A stretch of 9,859 nucleotides of DNA from Oscillospiraceae bacterium (GTDB lineage Bacteria; Bacillota; Clostridia; Oscillospirales; Oscillospiraceae). The position numbers and the translations under genes are program-made. Of the stretch, positions 1 to 5,182 are shown piece after piece. Each line of letters starts with the position of its first letter. Position 1 is the stretch's first letter. Below the pieces are notes generated by a model. It saw nothing but the letters and a program-made list of their open reading frames with translations, was not told the DNA's origin and did not search any database. The stretch is from NCBI GenBank assembly GCA_017438675.1, contig JAFRUW010000260.1:1-9859 (forward strand), in the 5' to 3' direction.

Positions 1-1
1 C

Positions 2-844
2 CAGGGCGTGGGCGTCTATAAGATGGACTTTGAAGAGGCTATGGGCCTTATGGAGGAAAACGTAAGCTGCTACACATGCCACGGCAACGATCCCGGCGAC
101 GCCGGCAAGATCGTCATTACCCACAGCTATGTGAACAAGGCGCTGGGTTCAAACGTCGATACCATCGATCCCGGCGTTCTGAACTGCGGTCAGTGCCACA
201 TCGAGTATTACTTCACACCCTCCGACAAGGAAACCATGATGCCTTATTCGAGCATCGAAACCATGACTCCCGAAGCGATCCTTGCGTACTACGACAGAAT
301 GGTCCTTCCCGACAATACCATCGGCTTCTATGATTGGGAGCAGCCCGGCACCGGTACCAAAATGCTGAAGGCACAGCATCCGGAAATGGAGACCTTCCTT
401 TACGGCAAGCACGCTGCCGATCTGAACTGCGCCGACTGCCACATGCCCATAGAAATGGCCGAGGACGGCACCGTATACCACAGCCACGAGCTGGTGAGCC
501 CGCTGGAGAATAAGACGCTGCTGTCAACCTGCGCGGAGTGCCATGAGGACACCGATATGGTGGACTTTGTTCACAAGCTTCAGGAGCGCGTGACAGCCCG
601 TGAAACCGAGGTGGGAAACAAGCTGTCCGAGCTTAAAGACACACTCACGGCGGCTGTAGAGGCCGGAAAGCTGGATGAAAAGACCTTGGATCAGGTGCGT
701 AAGCTTCACAGAGAGGCCCAGTGGTTCTTTGATTTCTGCTACGTGGAGAATTCCGAGGGCGCTCATAATTCAGACCTTGCGTTCAGATGTCTAGATACTT
801 CCGAGGCAAAGATCAATGAGGCTATGGCAATACTCAGCAAATAG
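2..844 (+). CDS. nrfA: NrfA, ammonia-forming cytochrome c nitrite reductase (5'-truncated by window edge)
   Basis: Catalyses six-electron reduction of nitrite to ammonium on the outer face of the membrane. The frame is open to the left edge, so the signal peptide and the active-site haem 1 motif (CxxCK in most NrfA) are not visible. Numbering from the GTG at 8, four CxxCH motifs are seen: CYTCH 21-25, CGQCH 60-64, CADCH 141-145 and CAECH 175-179, fitting haems 2-5. CGQCH is followed directly by IEYYF, and KAQHP lies at 121-125. These match the Glu/Tyr and Lys-x-Gln calcium ligands and the catalytic Tyr and His of characterised NrfA. H135, H160 and H253 fall where distal ligands of haems 5, 2 and 4 are expected; the 74-residue distance from the last CxxCH to H253 fits the family. 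The protein ends only 25 residues after H253, shorter than I recall for E. coli NrfA. NrfH, the usual quinol-oxidising partner, would be expected upstream but is outside the window. Haem-loading genes follow. Confidence 0.95.
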   Translation, partial: QGVGVYKMDFEEAMGLMEENVSCYTCHGNDPGDAGKIVITHSYVNKALGSNVDTIDPGVLNCGQCHIEYYFTPSDKETMMPYSSIETMTPEAILAYYDRMVLPDNTIGFYDWEQPGTGTKMLKAQHPEMETFLYGKHAADLNCADCHMPIEMAEDGTVYHSHELVSPLENKTLLSTCAECHEDTDMVDFVHKLQERVTARETEVGNKLSELKDTLTAAVEAGKLDEKTLDQVRKLHREAQWFFDFCYVENSEGAHNSDLAFRCLDTSEAKINEAMAILSK

Positions 845-853
845 TGTTATAAT
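825..853 (+). promoter_or_regulatory. possible extended -10 promoter at the end of nrfA
   Basis: TATAAT at 848-853 is preceded by TG at 845-846, an extended -10 arrangement. The best -35 at 17 bp is a poor TGGCAA (825-830). It overlaps the nrfA stop codon and could give resB-ccsA transcripts independent of nrfA. A consensus hexamer in AT-rich sequence can occur by chance, so this is tentative. Confidence 0.25.
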
Positions 854-854
854 G

Positions 855-883
855 AATCGGCAGAGATCAATTCTCTGCCGATT
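855..883 (+). terminator. stem-loop after nrfA, weak terminator or mRNA 3'-end stabiliser
   Basis: A perfect 12-bp inverted repeat, AATCGGCAGAGA (855-866) and TCTCTGCCGATT (872-883), encloses a 5-nt loop 11 bp after the nrfA stop. Only three T's end the 3' side, and TGAGC follows, so it lacks the U-run of an efficient intrinsic terminator. Partial termination, or protection of the nrfA transcript end, would let the abundant enzyme be made in excess of the downstream assembly proteins; that role is inference. Confidence 0.5.
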
Positions 884-903
884 TGAGCATGTCGAATCAT
901 TTG

Positions 904-925
904 TTTCGCCGCTTACGCGGCGAAA
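904..925. repeat. GC-rich palindrome between nrfA and resB
   Basis: Perfect 9-bp arms, TTTCGCCGC (904-912) and GCGGCGAAA (917-925), flank a TTAC loop. It lies 30 bp before the resB start and has no T-tract. It is more GC-rich than its flanks, and its compact palindromic form resembles dispersed REP-like elements. It could also be a second RNA stem-loop separating nrfA from resB. Copy number elsewhere in the genome cannot be judged from this window. Confidence 0.45.
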
Positions 926-954
926 TTCTGCGTAGATTTGAAAGGTAAAAATCC

Positions 955-2247
955 ATGCTGAAAAAACTTTGGAAATTCCTGTCCTCAATGCAGTTTGCGA
1001 TCATTCTGCTGCTGATCCTGATTGCCGCCTGTGCGGTGGGCAGCTTTATCCCTCAGGGGCAACCCTATGAATGGTACGCTGCCGCTTATTCGGAGCGTTC
1101 CGCTGCCCTGATAGTCGCATCCTATCTTGACGACGTATATCACAGCTGGTGGTTCTTGCTGATAACCGGTTTTCTCTGCTTTAATCTGCTGCTATGCAAT
1201 ATTGTCAGACTTCCGCAGATCCTGCGCCGCGTAAAGTCATTTAAAGATCCGGAATCTGTCGATTCAGTTCCCGTGACTGTTTCTGCGGAAGACATAGAGG
1301 ATCCCGAGGCTGTGTTCAGAGCCATGGGTATGCCGAAGCCCGTTAAGACCCAAAAAGAGGGCAGGGGAGTGCTGTTTTCCGCTTCCCGCACCATAGGCTT
1401 CTGGGGTGCATGGGTGTGCCATATCGGTATCCTGCTCCTTATTCTGGGCTTTGGTCTCGGTCAGATGACCCATCAGGAATACTCGGTTTACGGTGTTGCC
1501 GGCCAGACAAAGGCTGTTGCGGACACGAATTATCTGCTTTCCATCGATGACTTCACCGTTGATCTGAGAGATGACGACACTGTTGAGCAGTACACCGCAG
1601 CAATCACTGTGAGGAATGCCGCAACGGGAGAGAAAGCAAGCTCTGAAATAAGCGTCAACAACCCCGCAACGCTGTTGGGACTTAAATGCTATCAGAATTC
1701 CACCGGATGGGCTGCTGCGGTGACTGTATTCAAAGGCTCTGAGGAGCTTCAAAAGGAAGTGCTCTGCGCCGGTGAATATATGTCTGTTGAGGACATGCCC
1801 GGGCTTGCGGTGTATTTTAACGCCTTTTATCCCGATTACGTCCTTGTGGACGGCGTCGGTCCGGCAACCGCCTCGTCAAAGCTCGTTAACCCCGCCTATC
1901 TCTATACCGTTTACTATCAGGATCAGGTCATCGGCATGAATGCCCTTGAAGGCGATGAAACAATCAAGATCGATGATTACGAGGTAAAGTTTTCCGACCC
2001 GCAGAACTACACTGTTATCCAGATAAAGCGCGACAGATTCACTTCCCTCGCCCTCATCGGCGGTATCACAACGATGCTTGGGCTTATCCTCGCCTTCTAT
2101 TTCCAGCCCAGGAAGCTTTGGGCTGTAAAGGAAGAGGGGAGAGGGTGGACCGTTTCCGGTCTTTGCCAGAAGGGCGGCGTGCTCTTTGCGGAGCAGTTCA
2201 GGGAAGCCGCGGGAACAGATAAGGAGGAACAAAATGCTGAAAGCTGA
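955..2247 (+). CDS. resB: ResB/Ccs1, System II cytochrome c biogenesis membrane protein
   Basis: One half of the ResBC (Ccs1-CcsA) haem exporter and cytochrome c synthetase; it joins haem to CxxCH cysteines outside the membrane. The 430-residue protein shows the family's four-helix layout: TM1 about 13-32, TM2 about 65-83 (starting WWFLL), TM3 about 149-169, then a long extracytoplasmic domain of about 190 residues, and TM4 about 364-382 ending in FQPRK. H156 in TM3 (VCHIGIL) fits the conserved histidine there. The start is ATG 955 with AAAGG at 941-945; the N-terminus begins with the typical short basic stretch before TM1. It lies 110 bp after nrfA and its end overlaps ccsA by 14 bp, so the pair is co-transcribed and probably translationally coupled. 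The charged 48-residue tail after TM4 should be cytoplasmic. The family call is firm; dedication to NrfA is inferred from position. Confidence 0.93.
   Translation: MLKKLWKFLSSMQFAIILLLILIAACAVGSFIPQGQPYEWYAAAYSERSAALIVASYLDDVYHSWWFLLITGFLCFNLLLCNIVRLPQILRRVKSFKDPESVDSVPVTVSAEDIEDPEAVFRAMGMPKPVKTQKEGRGVLFSASRTIGFWGAWVCHIGILLLILGFGLGQMTHQEYSVYGVAGQTKAVADTNYLLSIDDFTVDLRDDDTVEQYTAAITVRNAATGEKASSEISVNNPATLLGLKCYQNSTGWAAAVTVFKGSEELQKEVLCAGEYMSVEDMPGLAVYFNAFYPDYVLVDGVGPATASSKLVNPAYLYTVYYQDQVIGMNALEGDETIKIDDYEVKFSDPQNYTVIQIKRDRFTSLALIGGITTMLGLILAFYFQPRKLWAVKEEGRGWTVSGLCQKGGVLFAEQFREAAGTDKEEQNAES
2221..2227 (+). promoter_or_regulatory. ribosome binding site of ccsA inside resB
   Basis: AAGGAGG ends 6 nt before ATG 2234 and lies within the last codons of resB. 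It decides the ccsA start: an upstream in-frame ATG at 2186 has no such site and would add 16 polar residues ahead of the hydrophobic N-terminus. Confidence 0.85.
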
Positions 2248-3049
2248 AAACACCTTGTTTACAATAGTGATGCTCCTGTATTTCGCGTCCATGATCCTTT
2301 ACTTTGTGTTCATTGCGGTAAAGAAGGATAAGATCGCGAAAGCGGCGGAGCTGGTCCAGACTGTGGCCTTTGTGCTGCACACCGCGGCGCTTGTCTGCCG
2401 CGGAATCGGCGCGGGACGGCTCCCCATGACGAACCAGTACGAATTTGCCACCAGCTTTGCGTGGGGCCTGTGCCTTGTGAGCCTGATATTCATATGGAAA
2501 TTCAAATTCCCCATGCTGGGCGCTTTCACCGCACCCGTGATATTCCTTATAATAGGTTACGCCGCAATGCAGAGCAAGGAAGTCCATGAGCTTATGCCCG
2601 CCCTCCGAAGCAACTGGCTGGGTTTCCACGTCTCAACAGCGATAATCGCTTACGGAGCCTTCGGCGTGTCGTTCGTACTGTCGCTCATATTCCTTCTGAG
2701 GGATAAAATGAAGGACACCGGCTTCTGGGATAAGCATGTTCCTTCAAAGGAAAAGCTGGATATAATCAGCTATCGAAGCGTCAGCCTGGGACTGCTGTTT
2801 CTCTCCTTTACCATTATAACCGGTGCTATCTGGGCTGAACGCGCCTGGGGAAGCTACTGGTCATGGGATCCGAAGGAGACATGGTCCCTCATCACATGGC
2901 TTGTCTACGCTGTATACCTCCATCTCCGCATCAGGCGCGGATGGAAGGGGAGAGCCGCCGCTATATTTGCGGTAGTGGGCTTTGTCTGCGTGATCTTCAC
3001 CTATATTGGCGTTAACACGCTGATCCCGGGTATTCACAGCTACGCTTAG
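2234..3049 (+). CDS. ccsA: CcsA/ResC, System II cytochrome c haem lyase subunit
   Basis: Partner of ResB: a polytopic membrane protein of the haem-handling family that holds haem at its extracytoplasmic tryptophan-rich WWD domain for attachment to apocytochrome. The 271-residue product has about eight hydrophobic segments. The signature is at 205-217 (WGSYWSWDPKETW). Candidate haem-ligand histidines are H49 (VLHTA), H132 (NWLGFH), H230 in a helix after the WWD segment, and H268 in the conserved C-terminal GIHSY. RLPMTNQYE at 62-70 matches the usual short motif before TM3. Length is within the range of stand-alone CcsA, not the fused CcsBA form. Translation starts inside resB with a strong ribosome site. 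A hairpin terminator begins 8 bp after the stop, so this is the last gene of the nrf block. No thiol-reducing partner (ResA/CcdA type) is seen in this window. Confidence 0.94.
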   Translation: MLKAENTLFTIVMLLYFASMILYFVFIAVKKDKIAKAAELVQTVAFVLHTAALVCRGIGAGRLPMTNQYEFATSFAWGLCLVSLIFIWKFKFPMLGAFTAPVIFLIIGYAAMQSKEVHELMPALRSNWLGFHVSTAIIAYGAFGVSFVLSLIFLLRDKMKDTGFWDKHVPSKEKLDIISYRSVSLGLLFLSFTIITGAIWAERAWGSYWSWDPKETWSLITWLVYAVYLHLRIRRGWKGRAAAIFAVVGFVCVIFTYIGVNTLIPGIHSYA

Positions 3050-3056
3050 ACAGCAA

Positions 3057-3092
3057 AAAACAACGGATGTCATAATCGGCATCCGTTGTTTT
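3057..3092. terminator. bidirectional intrinsic terminator between ccsA and the lgt-like gene
   Basis: The 13-bp arms AAAACAACGGATG (3057-3069) and CATCCGTTGTTTT (3080-3092) are perfectly complementary around a 10-nt loop. On the + strand the stem ends in TTTT followed by AT-rich sequence; on the - strand it runs into a T6 tract (the A's at 3055-3060). It sits between two convergent genes, 8 bp and 13 bp from their stops, and should end both transcripts. Confidence 0.88.
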
Positions 3093-3104
3093 AATATTGT
3101 TCTG

Positions 3105-3884
3105 TTACGCCTTATGTCTCCAGTCAGAGGCGGCGGAGGGCTTATGAGCGAATTTGTAAGCCTCCTTTTTCTCAATGTTCTTGACAATGAGGATCCAGAT
3201 AATACCTATTACAATAGCCATAAGCGCATAGATCATGCCGCCGGTGAGGAACCACCAGATGGGATTGCCCTGACGGCCGAACTCACAGGCAAAGCGGCCC
3301 ACACTGTAGATGATCATGTACAGCGGATAAACGTATTTGATCTTGCCGGGCTTCCGCTCATACCAGAGAATAAAACCGCACACAGCAAAGTTCAGGGCAG
3401 CCTCGATGGGCTGGATGGGGAACATCCTTCTGTTCAGCATGGCGTTATATATGTATAAGCCATGAGCCATGGGATAGCCGAAGCAGCAACCGTATAGCGT
3501 GCAACCGACTTTCATGAAACCGTTCATCATTGCCAGCGGCGCCGCAAGATTATGGACATATTCCAGCGTGTTCAGCTTCATGATGTACTTTACAAACCAG
3601 AAAAGGATCATATAAGAAATAGGCATAAAGAACACGGCGCCGTACCAGGAATAGCCGGAGAAGTTCTGCATACCGTTTTCAAGACCGAACATCAGGCTTG
3701 TTGTTGCATATCCCAAAGCAATACTTATAACAGACATGATGGCGGCTTTCCAGAGAGGTATGCCGTAGACTTCACGGTGCTTTTTCCAGCACAGCAGAAT
3801 AATGAAGAAAATGCAGCCTACATAGAACATTGTCATGTAGGAGCTCTGGTAATAGAAATTACCGATCTTGATGTTTTGAAGCAT
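3105..3884 (-). CDS. Lgt-like (prolipoprotein diacylglyceryl transferase family) membrane protein, non-canonical
   Basis: A 259-residue polytopic membrane protein with the overall plan of Lgt, the enzyme that moves diacylglyceryl from phosphatidylglycerol to lipoprotein cysteines. Family-like segments in order: GYSWYGAVF 77-85 at the site of the usual histidine-glycine motif; KVGCTLYGCCFG 125-136 in place of the RxGNFxNxE-type signature; PIQPIEA 156-162 like the PxQxYE box; and YSVGRFACEFGR 193-204 like the conserved RFxxEFxR. About seven hydrophobic stretches are visible. Canonical catalytic histidine and arginine positions appear to be Trp/Tyr and Lys, and a cysteine trio (C128, C133, C134) is added, so normal Lgt activity is doubtful. 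This GCxxxGCCxG subgroup is, to my knowledge, functionally undefined. The start at 3884 is set by GGAGGT upstream (3891-3896 on the + coordinates); the longer in-frame ATG at 3917 lacks a site. It is monocistronic, divergent from the recombinase and convergent with ccsA. A weak -10-like GATAAT (3918-3923) lies upstream without a convincing -35. Confidence 0.72.
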   Translation of the reverse strand: MLQNIKIGNFYYQSSYMTMFYVGCIFFIILLCWKKHREVYGIPLWKAAIMSVISIALGYATTSLMFGLENGMQNFSGYSWYGAVFFMPISYMILFWFVKYIMKLNTLEYVHNLAAPLAMMNGFMKVGCTLYGCCFGYPMAHGLYIYNAMLNRRMFPIQPIEAALNFAVCGFILWYERKPGKIKYVYPLYMIIYSVGRFACEFGRQGNPIWWFLTGGMIYALMAIVIGIIWILIVKNIEKKEAYKFAHKPSAASDWRHKA

Positions 3885-3890
3885 AAGAAA

Positions 3891-3896
3891 ACCTCC
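3891..3896 (-). promoter_or_regulatory. ribosome binding site fixing the lgt-like start
   Basis: On the - strand GGAGGT lies 6 nt before ATG 3884. This makes the methionine 11 residues downstream of the first in-frame ATG the likely true start. Confidence 0.8.
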
Positions 3897-4037
3897 GTAT
3901 ATTTTTATTGATACCATATTATCATGCTACTTTAAAAATAAACTTAAACGGACGGACTTTTCTTATTTACATAATGCTGAAGTTTTTTGTCATTTTAATG
4001 ATTGCCGCGTTTTCTACCTTTATTCACCGCTCCCCCA

Positions 4038-4067
4038 AATTCAACAAAATTTTTATTTTGTTGAATT
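4038..4067. repeat. 30-bp perfect AT-rich palindrome upstream of xer, candidate operator or recombination site
   Basis: Arms AATTCAACAAAAT (4038-4050) and ATTTTGTTGAATT (4055-4067) are perfect 13-bp inverted copies around TTTT. The element ends 5 bp before the -35 of the recombinase promoter. It is too AT-rich for a terminator. Position suggests a regulator binding site. Read as two 11-bp arms around 6 bp, each arm (TTTTGTTGAAT) matches 9 of 11 positions of the E. coli dif XerD arm as I recall it (TTATGTTAAAT), so a Xer-type target is possible but not shown. Confidence 0.6.
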
Positions 4068-4072
4068 ATATA

Positions 4073-4101
4073 TTGATTTATACGGAAACGGCTGATATAA
4101 T
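4073..4101 (+). promoter_or_regulatory. sigma-A promoter of the xer recombinase gene
   Basis: TTGATT (4073-4078) and a consensus TATAAT (4096-4101) are separated by 17 bp, with TG one base before the -10 (4093-4094). Predicted transcription start is near 4108, giving a leader of about 38 nt before ATG 4146. It is the best promoter match in the window. Confidence 0.75.
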
Positions 4102-4145
4102 AGAGACGGTTCCCCTTCCGGCACCTATATTAAAATGCGGTGAAA

Positions 4146-5171
4146 ATGTTGAAAACAAGAATCGACGCTCCGCCGGTTATCAAGGACTTTCTTGTATACC
4201 ACGAGACCATTAAGAATCACTCGCCCAAAACCGTCCATGAGTATTATCTCGATCTCCGTAATTTTTTCAGGTTTTTAAAGCAGAAACGCGGCATGGTCCC
4301 TGCCGGTACCGATATTGAAGAGATCGGCATCGAGGATGTTGACCTTGCTCTCGTAAAATCGGTTACGCTTTCCGACGTTTACGACTATCTGTATTACATG
4401 GGTCACGACCGTGTTGTAAGCCATAACAGCAGAAACGTGGAACAGGGCGCTTCGAGCACCACCATGGCCCGAAAGGTTGCGACGCTGAGATCCTATTATA
4501 AATATCTGACGAAAACCAACAAGCTGGAGGAAAACCCTCTCCGTGATCTGGACACTCCGAAGACGAGGAAATCCCTCCCCCGTTATCTTACGCTGGACGA
4601 AGCGAAGGCGCTGCTCTCCTCGGTTGACGGTAAGAACAGGGAGCGCGATTACTGTATACTGATGCTGTTTTTAAACTGCGGGATAAGAATTTCTGAGCTT
4701 GTGGGACTGAATCTTACAGATATTCGGCAGGACAGTCTGAGAGTTCTGGGCAAAGGAAATAAGGAGCGGGTTGTTTTTCTGAACGACGCCTGCGTTAAGG
4801 CCATAAACGACTATCTGAAAGTGAGAGCAGCCTCCCCTGCCGACACCAGCGCCCTGTTCATAACCTCAAGGCGGTCCCGTATAAGCACCGCCGCGGTGCA
4901 CAGCCTTGTAAAGAAGCATCTCACCGTTGCCGGACTTGACAGCAGCAGGTATTCCGCCCACAAGCTTCGGCACACCGCGGCGACGCTGATGCTTCACGGC
5001 GGAGTTGACGTAAGGACACTTCAGGAACTTTTAGGGCATGAAAACCTCAATACTACCCAGATTTACACCCATGTTGAGAACGAAAGTCTGAGAAAAGCGG
5101 CATTGATGTCTCCCCTGTCGGACTTCGGTGCGGAAAACACAACCGAAAAAGAGAAAGACCCTGACGCTTAG
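4146..5171 (+). CDS. xer: Xer-family tyrosine recombinase (XerC/XerD-like)
   Basis: A site-specific DNA recombinase that cuts through a 3'-phosphotyrosine intermediate; chromosomal Xer proteins resolve replicon dimers at dif. From ATG 4146 the protein has 341 residues. The N-terminal SAM-like core-binding domain covers about 10-130, and the catalytic domain about 148-320. Catalytic residues are all present: R181 (GIRISEL), K203 (GKGNKER), H272 and R275 (HKLRHT), H298 (LGHENL) and nucleophile Y307 (TQIYTHV). It is longer than the roughly 300 residues usual for XerC/XerD, with the extra length in the N-domain (around 50-100), so I do not assign C or D. The start is uncertain: GTG 4140 is in frame 6 nt upstream, and the only Shine-Dalgarno-like bases, GGTGA 4139-4143, are too close to ATG 4146. 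It is monocistronic from its own promoter, and its stop overlaps the ligA stop. No integrase-type prophage neighbours are seen, so a housekeeping role is likelier than a mobile one. Confidence 0.88.
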   Translation: MLKTRIDAPPVIKDFLVYHETIKNHSPKTVHEYYLDLRNFFRFLKQKRGMVPAGTDIEEIGIEDVDLALVKSVTLSDVYDYLYYMGHDRVVSHNSRNVEQGASSTTMARKVATLRSYYKYLTKTNKLEENPLRDLDTPKTRKSLPRYLTLDEAKALLSSVDGKNRERDYCILMLFLNCGIRISELVGLNLTDIRQDSLRVLGKGNKERVVFLNDACVKAINDYLKVRAASPADTSALFITSRRSRISTAAVHSLVKKHLTVAGLDSSRYSAHKLRHTAATLMLHGGVDVRTLQELLGHENLNTTQIYTHVENESLRKAALMSPLSDFGAENTTEKEKDPDA

Positions 5172-5182
5172 TCGGGGTCTTT
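5154..5182. terminator. bidirectional terminator formed by the overlapping ends of xer and ligA
   Basis: The arms AAAGACCCTGAC (5154-5165) and GTCGGGGTCTTT (5171-5182) form a 12-bp stem with one T-G wobble around loop GCTTA. The + strand continues GTTTATC; the - strand continues with a T-rich tract (complement of the A-rich 5141-5156). The loop contains the overlapping stop codons (TAG on +, TAA on -), so the whole element is carved out of the final codons of both genes. Confidence 0.72.

Larger units (their letters stand above)
3885..4145. other. AT-rich divergent intergenic region between the lgt-like and xer genes
   Basis: This 261-bp gap must hold promoters for both divergent genes. It contains the palindrome at 4038-4067 and the sigma-A promoter at 4073-4101, listed separately. 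The left part (about 3897-4037) is AT-rich with no recognised RNA, repeat or riboswitch. A reading frame crossing it on the + strand is unconvincing because it has no ribosome site and runs into the recombinase gene in another frame. Confidence 0.6.

Noticed and set aside
3114..3911. Two + strand frames opposite the lgt-like gene
   Set aside because: Shadows of the - strand gene, which has a strong ribosome site and clear family motifs; the translated shadows resemble nothing.
4038..4067. Reading the palindrome as an intrinsic terminator
   Set aside because: The stem is almost all A-T, no transcript is expected to end there, and it lies upstream of a promoter rather than after a gene.
3908..4213. 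+ strand open frame of 101 codons across the lgt-xer gap, including a hydrophobic stretch
   Set aside because: There is no ribosome site, the frame contains the promoter and palindrome, and it runs into the xer gene out of frame. Hydrophobicity is expected from AT-rich DNA.
4146..5171. Treating the recombinase as a phage or integrative-element integrase
   Set aside because: No excisionase, attachment repeats, tRNA or phage genes are nearby, and it is sandwiched between conserved chromosomal genes; a Xer-type housekeeping role is simpler.
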